Shown here piece after piece: positions 1-8,857 of a stretch of DNA of 64,000 nt (the first letter of the stretch is position 1; each line of letters begins with the position of its first letter). A program made the position numbers and the translations under genes. The stretch lies in NCBI RefSeq assembly GCF_007830255.1, contig NZ_VLKG01000006.1, forward strand, positions 1-64,000, given 5' to 3'. Source of the DNA: Azomonas agilis. GTDB lineage: Bacteria; Pseudomonadota; Gammaproteobacteria; Pseudomonadales; Pseudomonadaceae. The notes below the pieces were generated by a model, which was not told where the DNA came from, did not search any database, and saw only the letters and a list, made by a program, of their open reading frames with translations.

Positions 1-66
1 CGCTGTGCCGGTGTTTGGACACGCCAGCTTGAGCGGCATAAAACCTGTTTGAGCGCTCAGCCATGA
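1..66 (+). CDS. C-terminal end of an upstream gene, possibly phage endolysin (partial)
   Basis: An open frame enters from the left edge and ends at TGA 64-66, overlapping the start of the following Rz gene. Only 21 residues are visible, ending TRQLERHKTCLSAQP. Arg/Glu/Cys-rich tails of this kind occur in GH24-type phage lysozymes, and the endolysin normally lies just upstream of Rz/Rz1. The identity rests mainly on that context; too little is present to name the family with certainty. Confidence 0.35.
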   Translation, partial: RCAGVWTRQLERHKTCLSAQP

Positions 67-380
67 TGCGTCTTGGCTTGTATCTCTCTGTGGCGTTGGC
101 CCTTGTGGGGGCAGGCTGGACGCTTAAAAGCTGGAAGGTGGAGAGCGATGCCGCCTTAGCTTTGCGTCACCAACTGGAGCAGCAAGCGCACGACCGCCAG
201 CTCATTGCTGAGATCACGGATAAGACGCTGGCTGCCATTAGCCAAATCCGCGTCACCAACACCACGATTTATCAGAAAACTCGCCATGAAATTACCAAAG
301 AGCCTATGCCTGCTGATTGCCGGATTCCTGCTAGCTGGATGCAGCAGCTCAATACCGCCCGCGCCGCCAAGGCCGATTGA
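63..380 (+). CDS. Rz-like i-spanin (phage lysis protein)
   Basis: Inner-membrane spanin that, with Rz1, disrupts the outer membrane at the end of phage lysis. The 105-residue protein has one N-terminal membrane anchor (about residues 4-22), then a charged, Gln-rich periplasmic helix (HQLEQQAHDRQ, about 36-46) and a C-terminal segment ADCRIPASWMQQLNTARAA, which resembles the short Rz/LysB proteins of P2-like phages. Two tandem ATGs at 63 and 66 can both serve as start. It overlaps the preceding gene by 4 nt, and an Rz1 frame is nested in its 3' end, the usual spanin arrangement. No holin or other phage gene is inside the window, so this is either the edge of a prophage lying to the left or a remnant. 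Confidence 0.72.
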   Translation: MMRLGLYLSVALALVGAGWTLKSWKVESDAALALRHQLEQQAHDRQLIAEITDKTLAAISQIRVTNTTIYQKTRHEITKEPMPADCRIPASWMQQLNTARAAKAD

Positions 381-396
381 GCAAGTGTGGAATTAG
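286..396 (+). CDS. Rz1-like o-spanin lipoprotein, probably truncated
   Basis: Embedded +1 relative to Rz. From the internal ATG at 286 the product has 36 residues: a lipoprotein signal with lipobox LLAGC (Cys19), then a proline-rich stretch SSSIPPAPPRPIEQ, the hallmark of Rz1. A longer frame opens at 205 but would put a basic 27-residue extension before the signal, so 286 is preferred. The frame stops at TAG 394-396. Two bases out of register, the downstream DNA continues as plausible Rz1 C-terminal sequence (387-470), so a 2-nt GT/TG duplication in GTGTGG at 385-390 may have truncated it. Very short Rz1 proteins do exist, so a functional short form is not excluded. Confidence 0.68.
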   Translation: MKLPKSLCLLIAGFLLAGCSSSIPPAPPRPIEQVWN

Positions 397-470
397 CGGG
401 GCAGTACCGTGAGTGTCAGAGGCTGCATCAGGGGTTGGTGGATGCGCTTAACGCTGGTCGTTACGATTAA
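387..470 (+). pseudogene. Out-of-frame remnant of the Rz1 C-terminus
   Basis: Reading from GTG 387 in the Rz frame gives VELAGQYRECQRLHQG followed by LVDALNAGRYD and a TAA at 468-470. The pattern Q-Y-x-E-C-x-R-H/L resembles the C-terminal region of longer Rz1/LysC-type proteins, which I know from the family rather than from an alignment. Joining it to the upstream Rz1 frame needs loss of two bases. It has no ribosome binding site of its own. Chance similarity remains possible. Confidence 0.42.
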
Positions 471-516
471 CAGAAGACGGGATGGAACAAGAGGGACACT
501 TTTTAGTTTTTGGCTG

Positions 517-535
517 TTACGCCAAATTTACGCCA
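517..535 (+). repeat. Direct repeat TTACGCCA x2, possible integrase arm sites
   Basis: TTACGCCA occurs at 517-524 and again at 528-535, an 11-bp period or one helical turn, between the phage lysis genes and the 3' end of tRNA-Leu. Direct repeats near the tRNA end of an integrated element are typical of tyrosine-integrase arm-type binding sites. No integrase is visible, so this role is inference. Confidence 0.35.
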
Positions 536-540
536 TCTAA

Positions 541-574
541 ACCTGAAAGCCGCTGTATGTATGGGCTTTCAGGT
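541..574. repeat. 11-bp perfect inverted repeat 3' of tRNA-Leu
   Basis: ACCTGAAAGCC (541-551) pairs perfectly with GGCTTTCAGGT (564-574) around a 12-nt loop, only 6 bp from the tRNA-Leu 3' end. It could terminate the tRNA transcript on the minus strand, although no U-tract follows, or be part of an attachment site. Confidence 0.45.
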
Positions 575-580
575 ATTTAA

Positions 581-667
581 TGGTGCCCGGAGCCGGAATC
601 GAACCGGCACGGTGTTACCACCGAGGGATTTTAAGTCCCTTGCGTCTACCTATTCCGCCATCCGGGC
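581..667 (-). tRNA. tRNA-Leu (anticodon UAA)
   Basis: Read on the minus strand, an 87-nt class II tRNA is visible: acceptor GCCCGGA, D-arm, anticodon loop CTTAAAA with UAA at positions 34-36, an extended variable arm, T-arm with GGTTCGATTCC, and an encoded CCA (581-583 on the plus strand). The long variable arm plus UAA identifies leucine. Phage genes abut its 3' side and the tRNA is intact, as expected when an element integrates into a tRNA 3' end and restores the sequence. Confidence 0.96.
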
Positions 668-738
668 AAAGGAGGCTAGTTAGCGGGCGTGAAATATAAC
701 GATCTATAAGCTTAGGTGCAAGTTTTTTATCCTTATTT

Positions 739-2127
739 TCAAACAGTTCTGGAAAATTGCCCTTTGCCTTTGCTCTCTAGGTAGGCATCAAAAGCCATGG
801 CGATGTTACGCATCATCAGTTGTCCTTGAGGTTGTAAAACCAGAGCCTCTGATTGACGTATTACAAGACCATCCTGCACCGCTTCATCCAATTTAGCTAA
901 TGTATTGGAAAAATAGTCTTTAAATACAATCTGATGTCTACGCTCAATCTCCGCATAATCCACGCGGCCATGGCACATCAGCGCAATAATGACATCTCGA
1001 CGCACGCAGTCATCCTTGGATAAGCGATAGCCTCGATGAATGGGCAATGCATCAGTTTTCAGGCTGGCATAGTAGCCCGAAAGTTCTTTAAGGTTTTGGC
1101 TATAACTTTCCCCGACTTTGCTAATGGCCGAAGAACCTAAACCGATCAGATCGCAGTCGGCATGGGTAGAATAACCTTGGAAGTTGCGCTGTAAGGTGCC
1201 TTGGGTTCTCGCTTGAGCCAATTCATCTTCAGGCAAAGAAAAGTGATCCATCCCGATATAAACGTACCCGGCAGTGGTTAAATGCTCAATCGTTAGCTCT
1301 AAAAGCTCTAGTTTGCGCTCAGGCGGCGGCATATCTTCAGGGCGAATTAAGGTTTGAGCACGAATCAGATCCGGCAGATGAGCATAGCTATAGGTAGCAA
1401 TACGATCAGGGCGCAGAGCAATGATTTTGTCCAGTGTTACCTTAAAGCTGTCTCTGGTTTGCAAAGGTAGGCCGTAGATCAAATCCACACTGATGGATTT
1501 AAAACCTGTTTGCCGAGCCGCGTGCATCAGACTGATGACTTGCTCTTCGCTTTGTACGCGGTTAACGGCCGCCTGTACCTGAGGATCAAAATCCTGAATA
1601 CCAAAACTCAGACGATTAAAACCTAGGTCATATAAACCTTGGATACGCTCAGGCGTTACCGTGCGCGGGTCAACTTCCAACGAGAACTCGCGCTCATCGC
1701 TGCGTTCTAGGGTAAAGGCTTGGTTCAAAGCTTCCATTAAGTCCGCAAGCTGATCTTGAGTGAGGTAGGTTGGCGTTCCTCCGCCCAGATGCAATTGGGT
1801 TAATGTGCGGCGGCGGTCAAACAAAGCACCTTGCAAGGCGATTTCACGCTTGAGGTAGGTTAAATACTCAGCGGCGCGCTCGGTTTTATGGGTAACGATT
1901 TTATTGCAACCGCAGTAGTAGCACAGGCTGCGGCAGAAGGGGATATGTACATACACCGATAGCGGCTTAGGTTTGGCCTCTTGATTGGTAGCCTGAGCGA
2001 TTTGGCGATAATCCTCAGCGGTAAATTGCGTATGAAATTGAGGGGCCGTCGGGTAGGAGGTGTACCGAGGGCCGGGACGGTCATACTTTTTCACCAGTGC
2101 ACGGTCAAAACGGGGCAATTGCAGCAT
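739..2127 (-). CDS. hemN: Oxygen-independent coproporphyrinogen III dehydrogenase (radical SAM)
   Basis: Converts coproporphyrinogen III to protoporphyrinogen IX without oxygen in haem synthesis; cytoplasmic. The 462-residue length is normal for true HemN. Residues 60-75 hold the radical-SAM cluster motif, with Cys65, Cys69 and Cys72 followed by Cys74, as in authentic HemN rather than the shorter HemW. The SAM-binding HLGGGTPTYL follows, and the N-terminal YDRPGPRYTSYPTAP is the HemN substrate-domain signature. Start ATG 2127 has an AAGGTGA ribosome site. It lies 39 bp downstream of putA on the same strand, so it may be read through from putA or use its own promoter. I see no clear Anr/FNR box between them. 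Confidence 0.95.
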   Translation of the reverse strand: MLQLPRFDRALVKKYDRPGPRYTSYPTAPQFHTQFTAEDYRQIAQATNQEAKPKPLSVYVHIPFCRSLCYYCGCNKIVTHKTERAAEYLTYLKREIALQGALFDRRRTLTQLHLGGGTPTYLTQDQLADLMEALNQAFTLERSDEREFSLEVDPRTVTPERIQGLYDLGFNRLSFGIQDFDPQVQAAVNRVQSEEQVISLMHAARQTGFKSISVDLIYGLPLQTRDSFKVTLDKIIALRPDRIATYSYAHLPDLIRAQTLIRPEDMPPPERKLELLELTIEHLTTAGYVYIGMDHFSLPEDELAQARTQGTLQRNFQGYSTHADCDLIGLGSSAISKVGESYSQNLKELSGYYASLKTDALPIHRGYRLSKDDCVRRDVIIALMCHGRVDYAEIERRHQIVFKDYFSNTLAKLDEAVQDGLVIRQSEALVLQPQGQLMMRNIAMAFDAYLESKGKGQFSRTV

Positions 2128-2166
2128 GCAGGGTCACCTTATAAGAATCGTTCTAGCTGGCTGGCA

Positions 2167-5100
2167 TTATCCCTGATTCTGAACCTCTGTGCTGAGGCTA
2201 TGGCTATCTACTAGGGTTGCCAGATGGGCGTTCCCCCCGTTTGCGGTGGTATTAATGGTCTGCACGCGCTCAACCAGCAGCCATTCCAAAGCAATATCGG
2301 TGCAGCCTGACGGGTAATGCTGAGGATTTAAGACAGCACCTTTATACCTAGCAGCTTGCGCACTGGCTTGTTGTATGAAGGCAGTGTCTCCATGCACCAG
2401 CAATGCATCCAAAGGAGTCGTTTCCTCAAACCAATTCGCAACCAATTGGATTTGTCCCTGTACTTCGATCGGTAGGATTTCGTACTGCTGGCTGCTGTGT
2501 TCACAGGCAGGCCAAACCACCTGTCCGCCACAAGCTAAAACGGCAGCTAATTGGAGCCAACGGTCTTCCGGTTGCTCTGCCAGACACAGGATTTGAGATC
2601 TAGGCTGTAGCTCGTAGCGATTGTCTTCCCCTGTTGCGCCTTGTAGCAAGAAAGAGGCTCCAGCAAGGCTGTGGTGTGCATAGCGCTCACAACAGGCCGC
2701 AAGTTCGGTTCGTGCTGAGCTTATAGCCCAAGCCTGTAAGCTTTTTAATGCGGTATCGGTGGTTACTGCTGAGGGATAACCCAGTCTATGATGAGTTTTT
2801 AAGCCGTCTAAAGGGGCTCCCCAAGGATAACCCGCTAAAAGACGATACAGATATAAGGGGCCACCAGCTTTAGGGCCAGTTCCTGAGCGCCGTTCTCCGC
2901 CAAAAGGCTGAACCCCAACGACAGCACCAATTTGGCTACGGTTTACATACAGATTGCCCACAACAGCCCGCTGAGTAATGCGTTGGCAGGTGGTTTCCAG
3001 ACGGCTTTGAACCCCTAACGTCAAGCCATACCCCAACGCATTAATCTGTGCCACTAATGCGTCTAAATCCTTGGATTTATAACGCACCCAGTGTAATACC
3101 GGCCCAAATACCTCTTGTTGCAGCTCTGCCGGGTACTTTAGTTCAATCAGTGTCGGGGGGATGAAATAGCCATCGGCATACTCAAGGCTGTGGTGTTGGA
3201 ATACAGAGCGCCCCAGATAGCTCTGCTGGTTGATGTAGTCTTCCAATCGTTGTTTGGCCATCGGGTCAATCACTGGGCCGATATCGGTGGTAGCCTGTTC
3301 AGGGTTTCCCAGCTCCAGTTGAGCCATAGCCCCCATCAGTTGCTGAATAATCAGATCAGCAACTTCCTCCTGTAAACACAGCAAACGTAACGCCGAGCAG
3401 CGTTGGCCAGCGCTGTCGAAAGCTGACAGCACCACATCTTTGACAACTTGTTCGGGCAATGCCGATGAGTCAACAATCATGGCGTTAATCCCTCCTGTCT
3501 CTGCAATCAGAGGGATAGGTTTACCATGAGCCCCTAAACGACCTGCCAAAGCTCTTTGAATGCCATAGGCCGTTTGAGTTGAGCCCGTAAAGAGCACGCC
3601 CGCAATACACGCATCATTGACTAAAGCGGCTCCAACTTCTGCCCCTGAGCCTGGCAACAATTGCACAGCGGCACGAGGTACGCCTGCCCGATACAGAAGA
3701 CGTATAGCTTGATCAGCAATCAGATTTGTTTGTTCGGCGGGCTTAGCTAAAACCCGATTACCCGCCGCTAAAGCAGCACTGATTTGGCCTAGGAAGATCG
3801 CCAAGGGAAAATTCCAAGGGCTGATACAGACCACAATCCCCAAAGGGGGATGTGTCTCTGAGTTCAGAAAGACAGAGCCTTGTGCGTAATAACGTAGAAA
3901 GTCCACCGCTTCACGGGTTTCAGCTACGGCAGCAGCTAAGGTTTTTCCGGCTTCACGCACCAGCAAAGCAATAAAGTTGGGCTGTTCCTGCTCTAAAAGA
4001 TTGGCGGCACGATTTAATAATGCGGCCCGTACTTTAGGGGCAGGAGGCCACAATCTTTCTAACGGGGTAAGCACTTGAATAGCTTGTGCAATATCGGTTG
4101 GAGTGGCTGCTTGATAGTGTCCTAGCAACTCTGTTGTGTTAGCAGGGTTCATGCAGGTGAAGACAGGTGACAGACTGGCACAATGCGCCAAACGAGTCGA
4201 GGGCCGAGCACCACAGTAGCTTTGCTTACTGCGCTCAATGACAAACCCTAGCTGGGTACGCACTTCAATATGGCTAAGATCGTACCCTCGCGCGGTGTAA
4301 CGCCCCTGTGGGCCTTGCAGCAGACGAGGCTTTGGAATCTGTGGATGGGGTAATCCCACACAACCCTCTGTGCTCGCCCGCTGTTGAATCAGATGCAAAG
4401 GATCAGCCAGTACCTCGGACAGGGGGCAATCAGCATTGGCTACTCGATTAATAAAGCCCGTGTTAGCGCCATTTTCCAACAAGCGGCGCGCTAGGTAGGC
4501 GAGTAGGGCCGTTTGTGGCCCAACGGGTGTATAACGGCGACAAGGACGCTTTAGTTGAGGCAATAGTGATTGATACAGTGGTTCCCCCATGCCATATAAA
4601 CACTGAAACTCATAAGCTGCTTCTGGGCTGCCTGTGGCCAGATAATGGATTGCTGCGATGCTTTGGGTGTTATGGGTGGCAAACTGTGGATAGATACAAT
4701 CCGAAGCGGCCAGTAACTGTTGGGCACAGACTAAGTACGATAAATCCGTATGGTATTTGCGGGTATAAACAGGGTACTGAGCTAAGCCCAATACCTGAGC
4801 GCGTTTGATTTCGGCATCCCAATAAGCACCTTTAACTAAGCGAATCGTCAAGGGGCGTTGATAGGTTCGAGACCAAGCAATTAGCCGCGCGATGACTTGA
4901 GGAGCACATTTTAAATAAGCCTGAACCGCCACACCTAAACCGGCCCAATCCTGTAATGAATCCTCTTGGCACAGACGCTCTACCAGACTCAATGATAGAG
5001 CCAGATGTTCGTATTCTTCGGCATCCAGCGTTAAACCAATACCGTAGTGCTTAGCCAGCACCGCTAGCTCCAGCAGCCGAGGGTAAAGCTCTTGATGTAC

Positions 5101-5859
5101 ACGCTCTAACTTCCAAGAACTGTACTTAGGATGTAGCGCCGACAGTTTAATGGAAATACCCGGCCGTTCAGATAAATGCTCTGTCGTATCCTGTACGGAT
5201 TGCCCCACTGTTTGGATCGCCTGTTCATAAGCGGCCCTATAGCAGTCTGCATCTTGTTGCGTCAGTGCCGACTCTCCCAGCATATCGTAGGAGTGCAAAA
5301 ATACGCGCTCCTGAGCTTGTTGGGTACGCCGTAAGGCTTGCTCAATGGAAGCCCCCGCAATGAACTGTTGGCCTAACAAAACAACCGCGTGTTCTACAGC
5401 ATACCCCACCAAGGGCTCTAACAGACTTTTGACAGGCTTTGGAATCACTGAGGTTTCCAACAGCCGACTGCTCAGTACCAACCCAAACAGAGCGATATGA
5501 GCAGAAAAGGGCCGCTTATGTTCTGAGTCAAAGGTCCATTGTCCTTGACCGAGTTTATCCCGAATCAGTTGTAAGCGCGTCGATGTGTCTGGAATGCGTA
5601 GCAGGGCTTCAGCCAAGGCCATCAGTGCTACACCTTCACGGGTGGATAAAGGAAAGCTGTGCAGCAGCACCTGAGTCAAACCTGCTTGATGGCGGCCTAG
5701 CTGTTGACGCAAAAGCTCTGTCCAACGTCGAGCATCTTGCTGTACCTGTTCAGGTAATTGTTCCCAAGGGCATTGGTCAACTAGGTAGGAAACGGCTTCA
5801 GACTCTGGTTGATCGCCTGCTTGTCGGATGTCGGCATACTGGGCTGCGTTAAAAAACAT
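2167..5859 (-). CDS. putA: Bifunctional proline dehydrogenase / L-glutamate-gamma-semialdehyde dehydrogenase
   Basis: Oxidises proline to glutamate in two channelled steps, passing electrons to the membrane quinone pool and NAD. Of 1230 residues, about 185-480 form the FAD-binding PRODH barrel (KLSALHPKYSS 238-248, LDAEEYE 279-285, RLVKGAYWD 340-348, NGANTGFINR 463-472). About 570-1005 form the ALDH module, with PWNF 681-684, Glu787 (ETGG) and catalytic Cys821 (GQRCSALR). A 220-residue C-terminal domain follows. The N-terminus begins directly with the alpha domain: the ribbon-helix-helix DNA-binding domain of E. coli-type PutA is absent, so this PutA should not repress itself. Start ATG 5859 has a GGGGTGG ribosome site. 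galU is divergent, leaving a 154-bp shared promoter region. Confidence 0.96.
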   Translation of the reverse strand: MFFNAAQYADIRQAGDQPESEAVSYLVDQCPWEQLPEQVQQDARRWTELLRQQLGRHQAGLTQVLLHSFPLSTREGVALMALAEALLRIPDTSTRLQLIRDKLGQGQWTFDSEHKRPFSAHIALFGLVLSSRLLETSVIPKPVKSLLEPLVGYAVEHAVVLLGQQFIAGASIEQALRRTQQAQERVFLHSYDMLGESALTQQDADCYRAAYEQAIQTVGQSVQDTTEHLSERPGISIKLSALHPKYSSWKLERVHQELYPRLLELAVLAKHYGIGLTLDAEEYEHLALSLSLVERLCQEDSLQDWAGLGVAVQAYLKCAPQVIARLIAWSRTYQRPLTIRLVKGAYWDAEIKRAQVLGLAQYPVYTRKYHTDLSYLVCAQQLLAASDCIYPQFATHNTQSIAAIHYLATGSPEAAYEFQCLYGMGEPLYQSLLPQLKRPCRRYTPVGPQTALLAYLARRLLENGANTGFINRVANADCPLSEVLADPLHLIQQRASTEGCVGLPHPQIPKPRLLQGPQGRYTARGYDLSHIEVRTQLGFVIERSKQSYCGARPSTRLAHCASLSPVFTCMNPANTTELLGHYQAATPTDIAQAIQVLTPLERLWPPAPKVRAALLNRAANLLEQEQPNFIALLVREAGKTLAAAVAETREAVDFLRYYAQGSVFLNSETHPPLGIVVCISPWNFPLAIFLGQISAALAAGNRVLAKPAEQTNLIADQAIRLLYRAGVPRAAVQLLPGSGAEVGAALVNDACIAGVLFTGSTQTAYGIQRALAGRLGAHGKPIPLIAETGGINAMIVDSSALPEQVVKDVVLSAFDSAGQRCSALRLLCLQEEVADLIIQQLMGAMAQLELGNPEQATTDIGPVIDPMAKQRLEDYINQQSYLGRSVFQHHSLEYADGYFIPPTLIELKYPAELQQEVFGPVLHWVRYKSKDLDALVAQINALGYGLTLGVQSRLETTCQRITQRAVVGNLYVNRSQIGAVVGVQPFGGERRSGTGPKAGGPLYLYRLLAGYPWGAPLDGLKTHHRLGYPSAVTTDTALKSLQAWAISSARTELAACCERYAHHSLAGASFLLQGATGEDNRYELQPRSQILCLAEQPEDRWLQLAAVLACGGQVVWPACEHSSQQYEILPIEVQGQIQLVANWFEETTPLDALLVHGDTAFIQQASAQAARYKGAVLNPQHYPSGCTDIALEWLLVERVQTINTTANGGNAHLATLVDSHSLSTEVQNQG

Positions 5860-6013
5860 AATTTATCCACCCCGCAAGGAAACCCTTTGAGCTTAGCCTC
5901 GTCTGACTAAAGGTGAAACTAGGAGCAACCCAAGTTACACTCCCCACGGGCCTAAGCCCCAGCCCCGACCTGAATTGGTTTTTAGAAACGAACAGGATTA
6001 TTCAAGGACTCAC

Positions 6014-6853
6014 ATGATCAAGAAATGCCTCTTTCCGGCCGCCGGTTACGGCACCCGCTTCCTGCCGGCGACCAAAGCCATGCCCAAGGAAATGTTGCCT
6101 ATCGTTAACAAGCCCCTGATTCAATACGGGGTTGAAGAGGCTTTAGAAGCAGGACTGCCCCAAATTGCGATGGTGACAGGTCGTGGCAAACGCTCATTGG
6201 AAGATCATTTTGACATCAGTTACGAATTAGAAAATCAGATTCGTAATACCGACAAAGAAAAATATTTGGTCGGTATTCGTAAGCTGATTAACGAATGCAC
6301 CTTTGCCTATACACGCCAGATCGAAATGAAAGGTTTGGGCCATGCTATTTTGTGCGGTCGCCCCTTGATCGGCGACGAGCCCTTTGCCGTAGTATTAGCC
6401 GACGATCTGTGCTTAAACATGGAAGGTGATGGTGTACTGACGCAAATGGTCAAACTGTACAATCAGTTCCGCTGCTCCATCGTAGCCATTCAAGAAGTAC
6501 CACCCGAAGAAACCAGCAAATACGGCGTTATTGCCGGTGATATGATTCGTGAAGATATCTTCCGGGTAACCAACATGGTAGAAAAACCCAAACCCGAAGA
6601 CGCGCCTTCCAATCTAGCCATTATTGGTCGCTACATTTTAACGCCAGATATTTTCGACCTGATTGAGCAAACCGAGCCCGGTAAGGGCGGAGAAATCCAA
6701 ATTACCGACGCCTTGATGAAGCAAGCCAAGCAAGGCTGTGTCATGGCGTATAAATTTAAAGGTCGTCGTTTTGATTGCGGTAGTGCAGAGGGTTATATTC
6801 AAGCCACGAATTACTGCTATGAAAATCTGTATCTGACGGGTAAAACCTTTTGA
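6014..6853 (+). CDS. galU: UTP-glucose-1-phosphate uridylyltransferase
   Basis: Makes UDP-glucose from UTP and glucose-1-phosphate for LPS core, polysaccharide and trehalose pathways. The 279 residues begin MIKKCLFPAAGYGTRFLPAT, a near-perfect match to Pseudomonas GalU as I remember it, with the nucleotidyltransferase loop GYGTRFLP at 11-18, LADDLC, and the MVEKP substrate motif. An in-frame ATG at 5975 would add 13 unrelated residues. ATG 6014 has CAAGGA 5-8 nt upstream and is the correct start. A strong stem-loop terminator follows within 25 bp, so it is probably monocistronic, as is gor behind it. Confidence 0.97.
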   Translation: MIKKCLFPAAGYGTRFLPATKAMPKEMLPIVNKPLIQYGVEEALEAGLPQIAMVTGRGKRSLEDHFDISYELENQIRNTDKEKYLVGIRKLINECTFAYTRQIEMKGLGHAILCGRPLIGDEPFAVVLADDLCLNMEGDGVLTQMVKLYNQFRCSIVAIQEVPPEETSKYGVIAGDMIREDIFRVTNMVEKPKPEDAPSNLAIIGRYILTPDIFDLIEQTEPGKGGEIQITDALMKQAKQGCVMAYKFKGRRFDCGSAEGYIQATNYCYENLYLTGKTF

Positions 6854-6873
6854 TCTGAGTTGATCAACGTATT

Positions 6874-6899
6874 AAAGGCCACTCTCAGAGTGGCCTTTT
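6874..6899 (+). terminator. Rho-independent terminator after galU
   Basis: AAAGGCCACTCT (6874-6885) and AGAGTGGCCTTTT (6888-6900) form a 12-bp stem with a 2-nt loop ending in a U-run, 20 bp after the galU stop codon. Confidence 0.85.
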
Positions 6900-6918
6900 G
6901 CATTTCAGGGAGGGCATT

Positions 6919-8283
6919 ATGGAATACGATTTTGATTTATTGGTCATTGGCGCCGGTTCGGGCGGGGTTCGGGCGGCCCGTTTTGCAGCCAATTTTGGGG
7001 CCAAGGTCGCGGTTGCTGAGAGCCGTTATCTGGGCGGAACCTGCGTTAATGTGGGTTGTGTTCCGAAAAAACTCCTAGTGTATGGCGCTCACTATGCTGA
7101 AGAGCTTGGACAGGCAGCAGGCTACGGTTGGACAGTAAAAGGCGCTCAGTTTGACTGGGCGACCTTAATCACCAATAAGGATCAAGAAATCCAGCGTCTC
7201 AACGGTATCTACGAAAAACTGTTGCTAGATTCTGGGGTGACACTCTTAAACGGACATGCTCGTTTAGTGGATGAACACAGTGTCAGCGTATCCGATCAAA
7301 CCTACACCGCTAAACACATTCTGATTGCTACCGGAGGCTGGCCCAAGGTTCCTGATATCCCCGGACGTGAACACATCATCACCTCGAATGAAGCCTTTCA
7401 TCTGGAGTCTTTGCCTGAGCGCGTTATCGTCGTAGGCGGTGGCTACATTGCGGTGGAGTTTGCCTCCATCTTCCACGGTTGTGGCGCTAAAACCCATTTA
7501 GTGTATCGCGGCGATCTGTTCTTACGGGGTTTTGACGGAGGTTTGCGTCAACACCTTAAGGATGAGTTGTTCCGCAAAGGTATGGATCTGCAATTTAATG
7601 CTGATATTGAGCGTATTGACCCACTGGCTGAGGGTGGTTTTAAGGCCACACTGGTTGATGGTCGAACCTTAGAGGCCGATTGCATCTTCTACGCGACCGG
7701 CCGCCGACCCATGCTGGATGATTTAGGACTAGACTCAGTCGGCATTGAGCTGGATAAGCGTGGGCACATTGCCGTTGACGAGCATTTTAGAACCTCAGTG
7801 CCTTCTATTTTGGCCATTGGTGATGTCATCGGGCGGGTGCAATTAACCCCGGTTGCTTTGGCCGAGGGTATGGCAGTAGCGCGTTCTCTATTCCAACCTG
7901 AAACCTATCGTCCCGTTAATTATCAGCTTATTCCCACGGCTATTTTCAGCCTGCCTAATATGGCCAGTGTGGGCTTGAGTGAGGAAGAGGCGCGGGTTAA
8001 AGGGCATCGGTTGGCCATTTATGAAAGCCGTTTCCGCCCCATGAAGTTGACACTTACTGCAACTCAAGAGCGCACTTTAATTAAGCTCGTGGTTGATGCT
8101 GATACAGATATCGTTTTGGGCTGCCATATGGCTGGCCCTGATTCTGGGGAGATCATCCAAGGTTTGGCCGTGGCCATTAAGGCAGGGGCGACCAAGCGGA
8201 TCTTTGACGACACCTTAGGGATTCATCCCACAGCGGCTGAAGAGTTTGTCACCCTGCGCACGCCAACCCGTGTAGATTCTTAG
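6919..8283 (+). CDS. gor: Glutathione-disulfide reductase
   Basis: NADPH-dependent flavoenzyme that keeps glutathione reduced in the cytoplasm. It has 454 residues from ATG 6919, which has a GGGAGGG ribosome site; an upstream in-frame ATG at 6898 falls inside the galU terminator and is rejected. FAD motif VIGAGSGG sits at 9-16, the redox pair is Cys42/Cys47 ([13 protein letters not shown]), and the NADPH fold [13 protein letters not shown] is followed by Arg residues that read the 2'-phosphate. The catalytic [10 protein letters not shown] lies near the C-terminus. The final codons overlap the convergent copper-chaperone gene by 4 nt. galU-gor proximity is familiar from Pseudomonas. Confidence 0.95.
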   Translation: MEYDFDLLVIGAGSGGVRAARFAANFGAKVAVAESRYLGGTCVNVGCVPKKLLVYGAHYAEELGQAAGYGWTVKGAQFDWATLITNKDQEIQRLNGIYEKLLLDSGVTLLNGHARLVDEHSVSVSDQTYTAKHILIATGGWPKVPDIPGREHIITSNEAFHLESLPERVIVVGGGYIAVEFASIFHGCGAKTHLVYRGDLFLRGFDGGLRQHLKDELFRKGMDLQFNADIERIDPLAEGGFKATLVDGRTLEADCIFYATGRRPMLDDLGLDSVGIELDKRGHIAVDEHFRTSVPSILAIGDVIGRVQLTPVALAEGMAVARSLFQPETYRPVNYQLIPTAIFSLPNMASVGLSEEEARVKGHRLAIYESRFRPMKLTLTATQERTLIKLVVDADTDIVLGCHMAGPDSGEIIQGLAVAIKAGATKRIFDDTLGIHPTAAEEFVTLRTPTRVDS

Positions 8284-8768
8284 TGGTTATGCAAAGCTCC
8301 GGGCGCTCCTGAAAGGCTTGGAGCTTGCTCTAAAATCGGTACGGATATCTGCTGCTCTGGGGTATGGGCAAATTTCAAGCTCAAGGGGAACTGACTACCC
8401 GCAGTAAGCGACTGTTTGAGCCCATTGAGCATCACATGATAACTCCCCGGTTCGAACAACACCTGAGCATGAGCCGGGAGCTCAAGTGAAGTGATTGCCT
8501 GCATACGCAGCATATCTTTATGTTGTACATGGGTATGTATCTCTGCGGTTTCAGCAATGGGCGTACTCACCGCTAATAGCTGGTCGGCTGCTCCATGATT
8601 ATCCAGTTGAAAATAGACCACTCCCGTCGTAGCTGTTGCAGGCATGGCCCGTGACCAGACTTTAGAAATCTGTATGCCGGTTTCAGATTCGGCAGCCATA
8701 GCGATAGCGGTTGAAACCCCAATACACAGCCCTAACATCATTAAAGTCATCAAGCGAGATGGCATCAT
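8280..8768 (-). CDS. Periplasmic copper chaperone, PCu(A)C family
   Basis: Periplasmic Cu(I) carrier that supplies cytochrome c oxidase assembly. Of 162 residues, about the first 25 are a Met-rich signal peptide ending AMAAES. The mature part shows the copper site of the family: AEIHTHVQ, then Met-Leu-Arg-Met, and later [10 protein letters not shown], fitting H-x10-M-x21-H-x-M. The C-terminus ends in NH at GALHNH, which could add metal ligands. It is transcribed toward gor with stop codons overlapping by 4 nt, so only its own upstream promoter in 8769-8857, shared with the divergent globin gene, can drive it. Confidence 0.88.
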   Translation of the reverse strand: MMPSRLMTLMMLGLCIGVSTAIAMAAESETGIQISKVWSRAMPATATTGVVYFQLDNHGAADQLLAVSTPIAETAEIHTHVQHKDMLRMQAITSLELPAHAQVLFEPGSYHVMLNGLKQSLTAGSQFPLSLKFAHTPEQQISVPILEQAPSLSGAPGALHNH

Positions 8769-8857
8769 CAGAGGACTCCTCGTATCAGAGATTAGAAAAT
8801 ATTAATCTGTAGTTCTGTATGTCGCTGTTTTTATTTATAAGCATTGAGGGATAAAGT

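Noticed and set aside
205-285. Longer Rz1 reading frame from 205
   Set aside because: It would place 27 basic residues before the lipoprotein signal; the internal ATG 286 gives a normal lipobox signal.
4515-4808. Plus-strand open frame inside putA
   Set aside because: Shadow of a well-supported gene, without homology or ribosome site.
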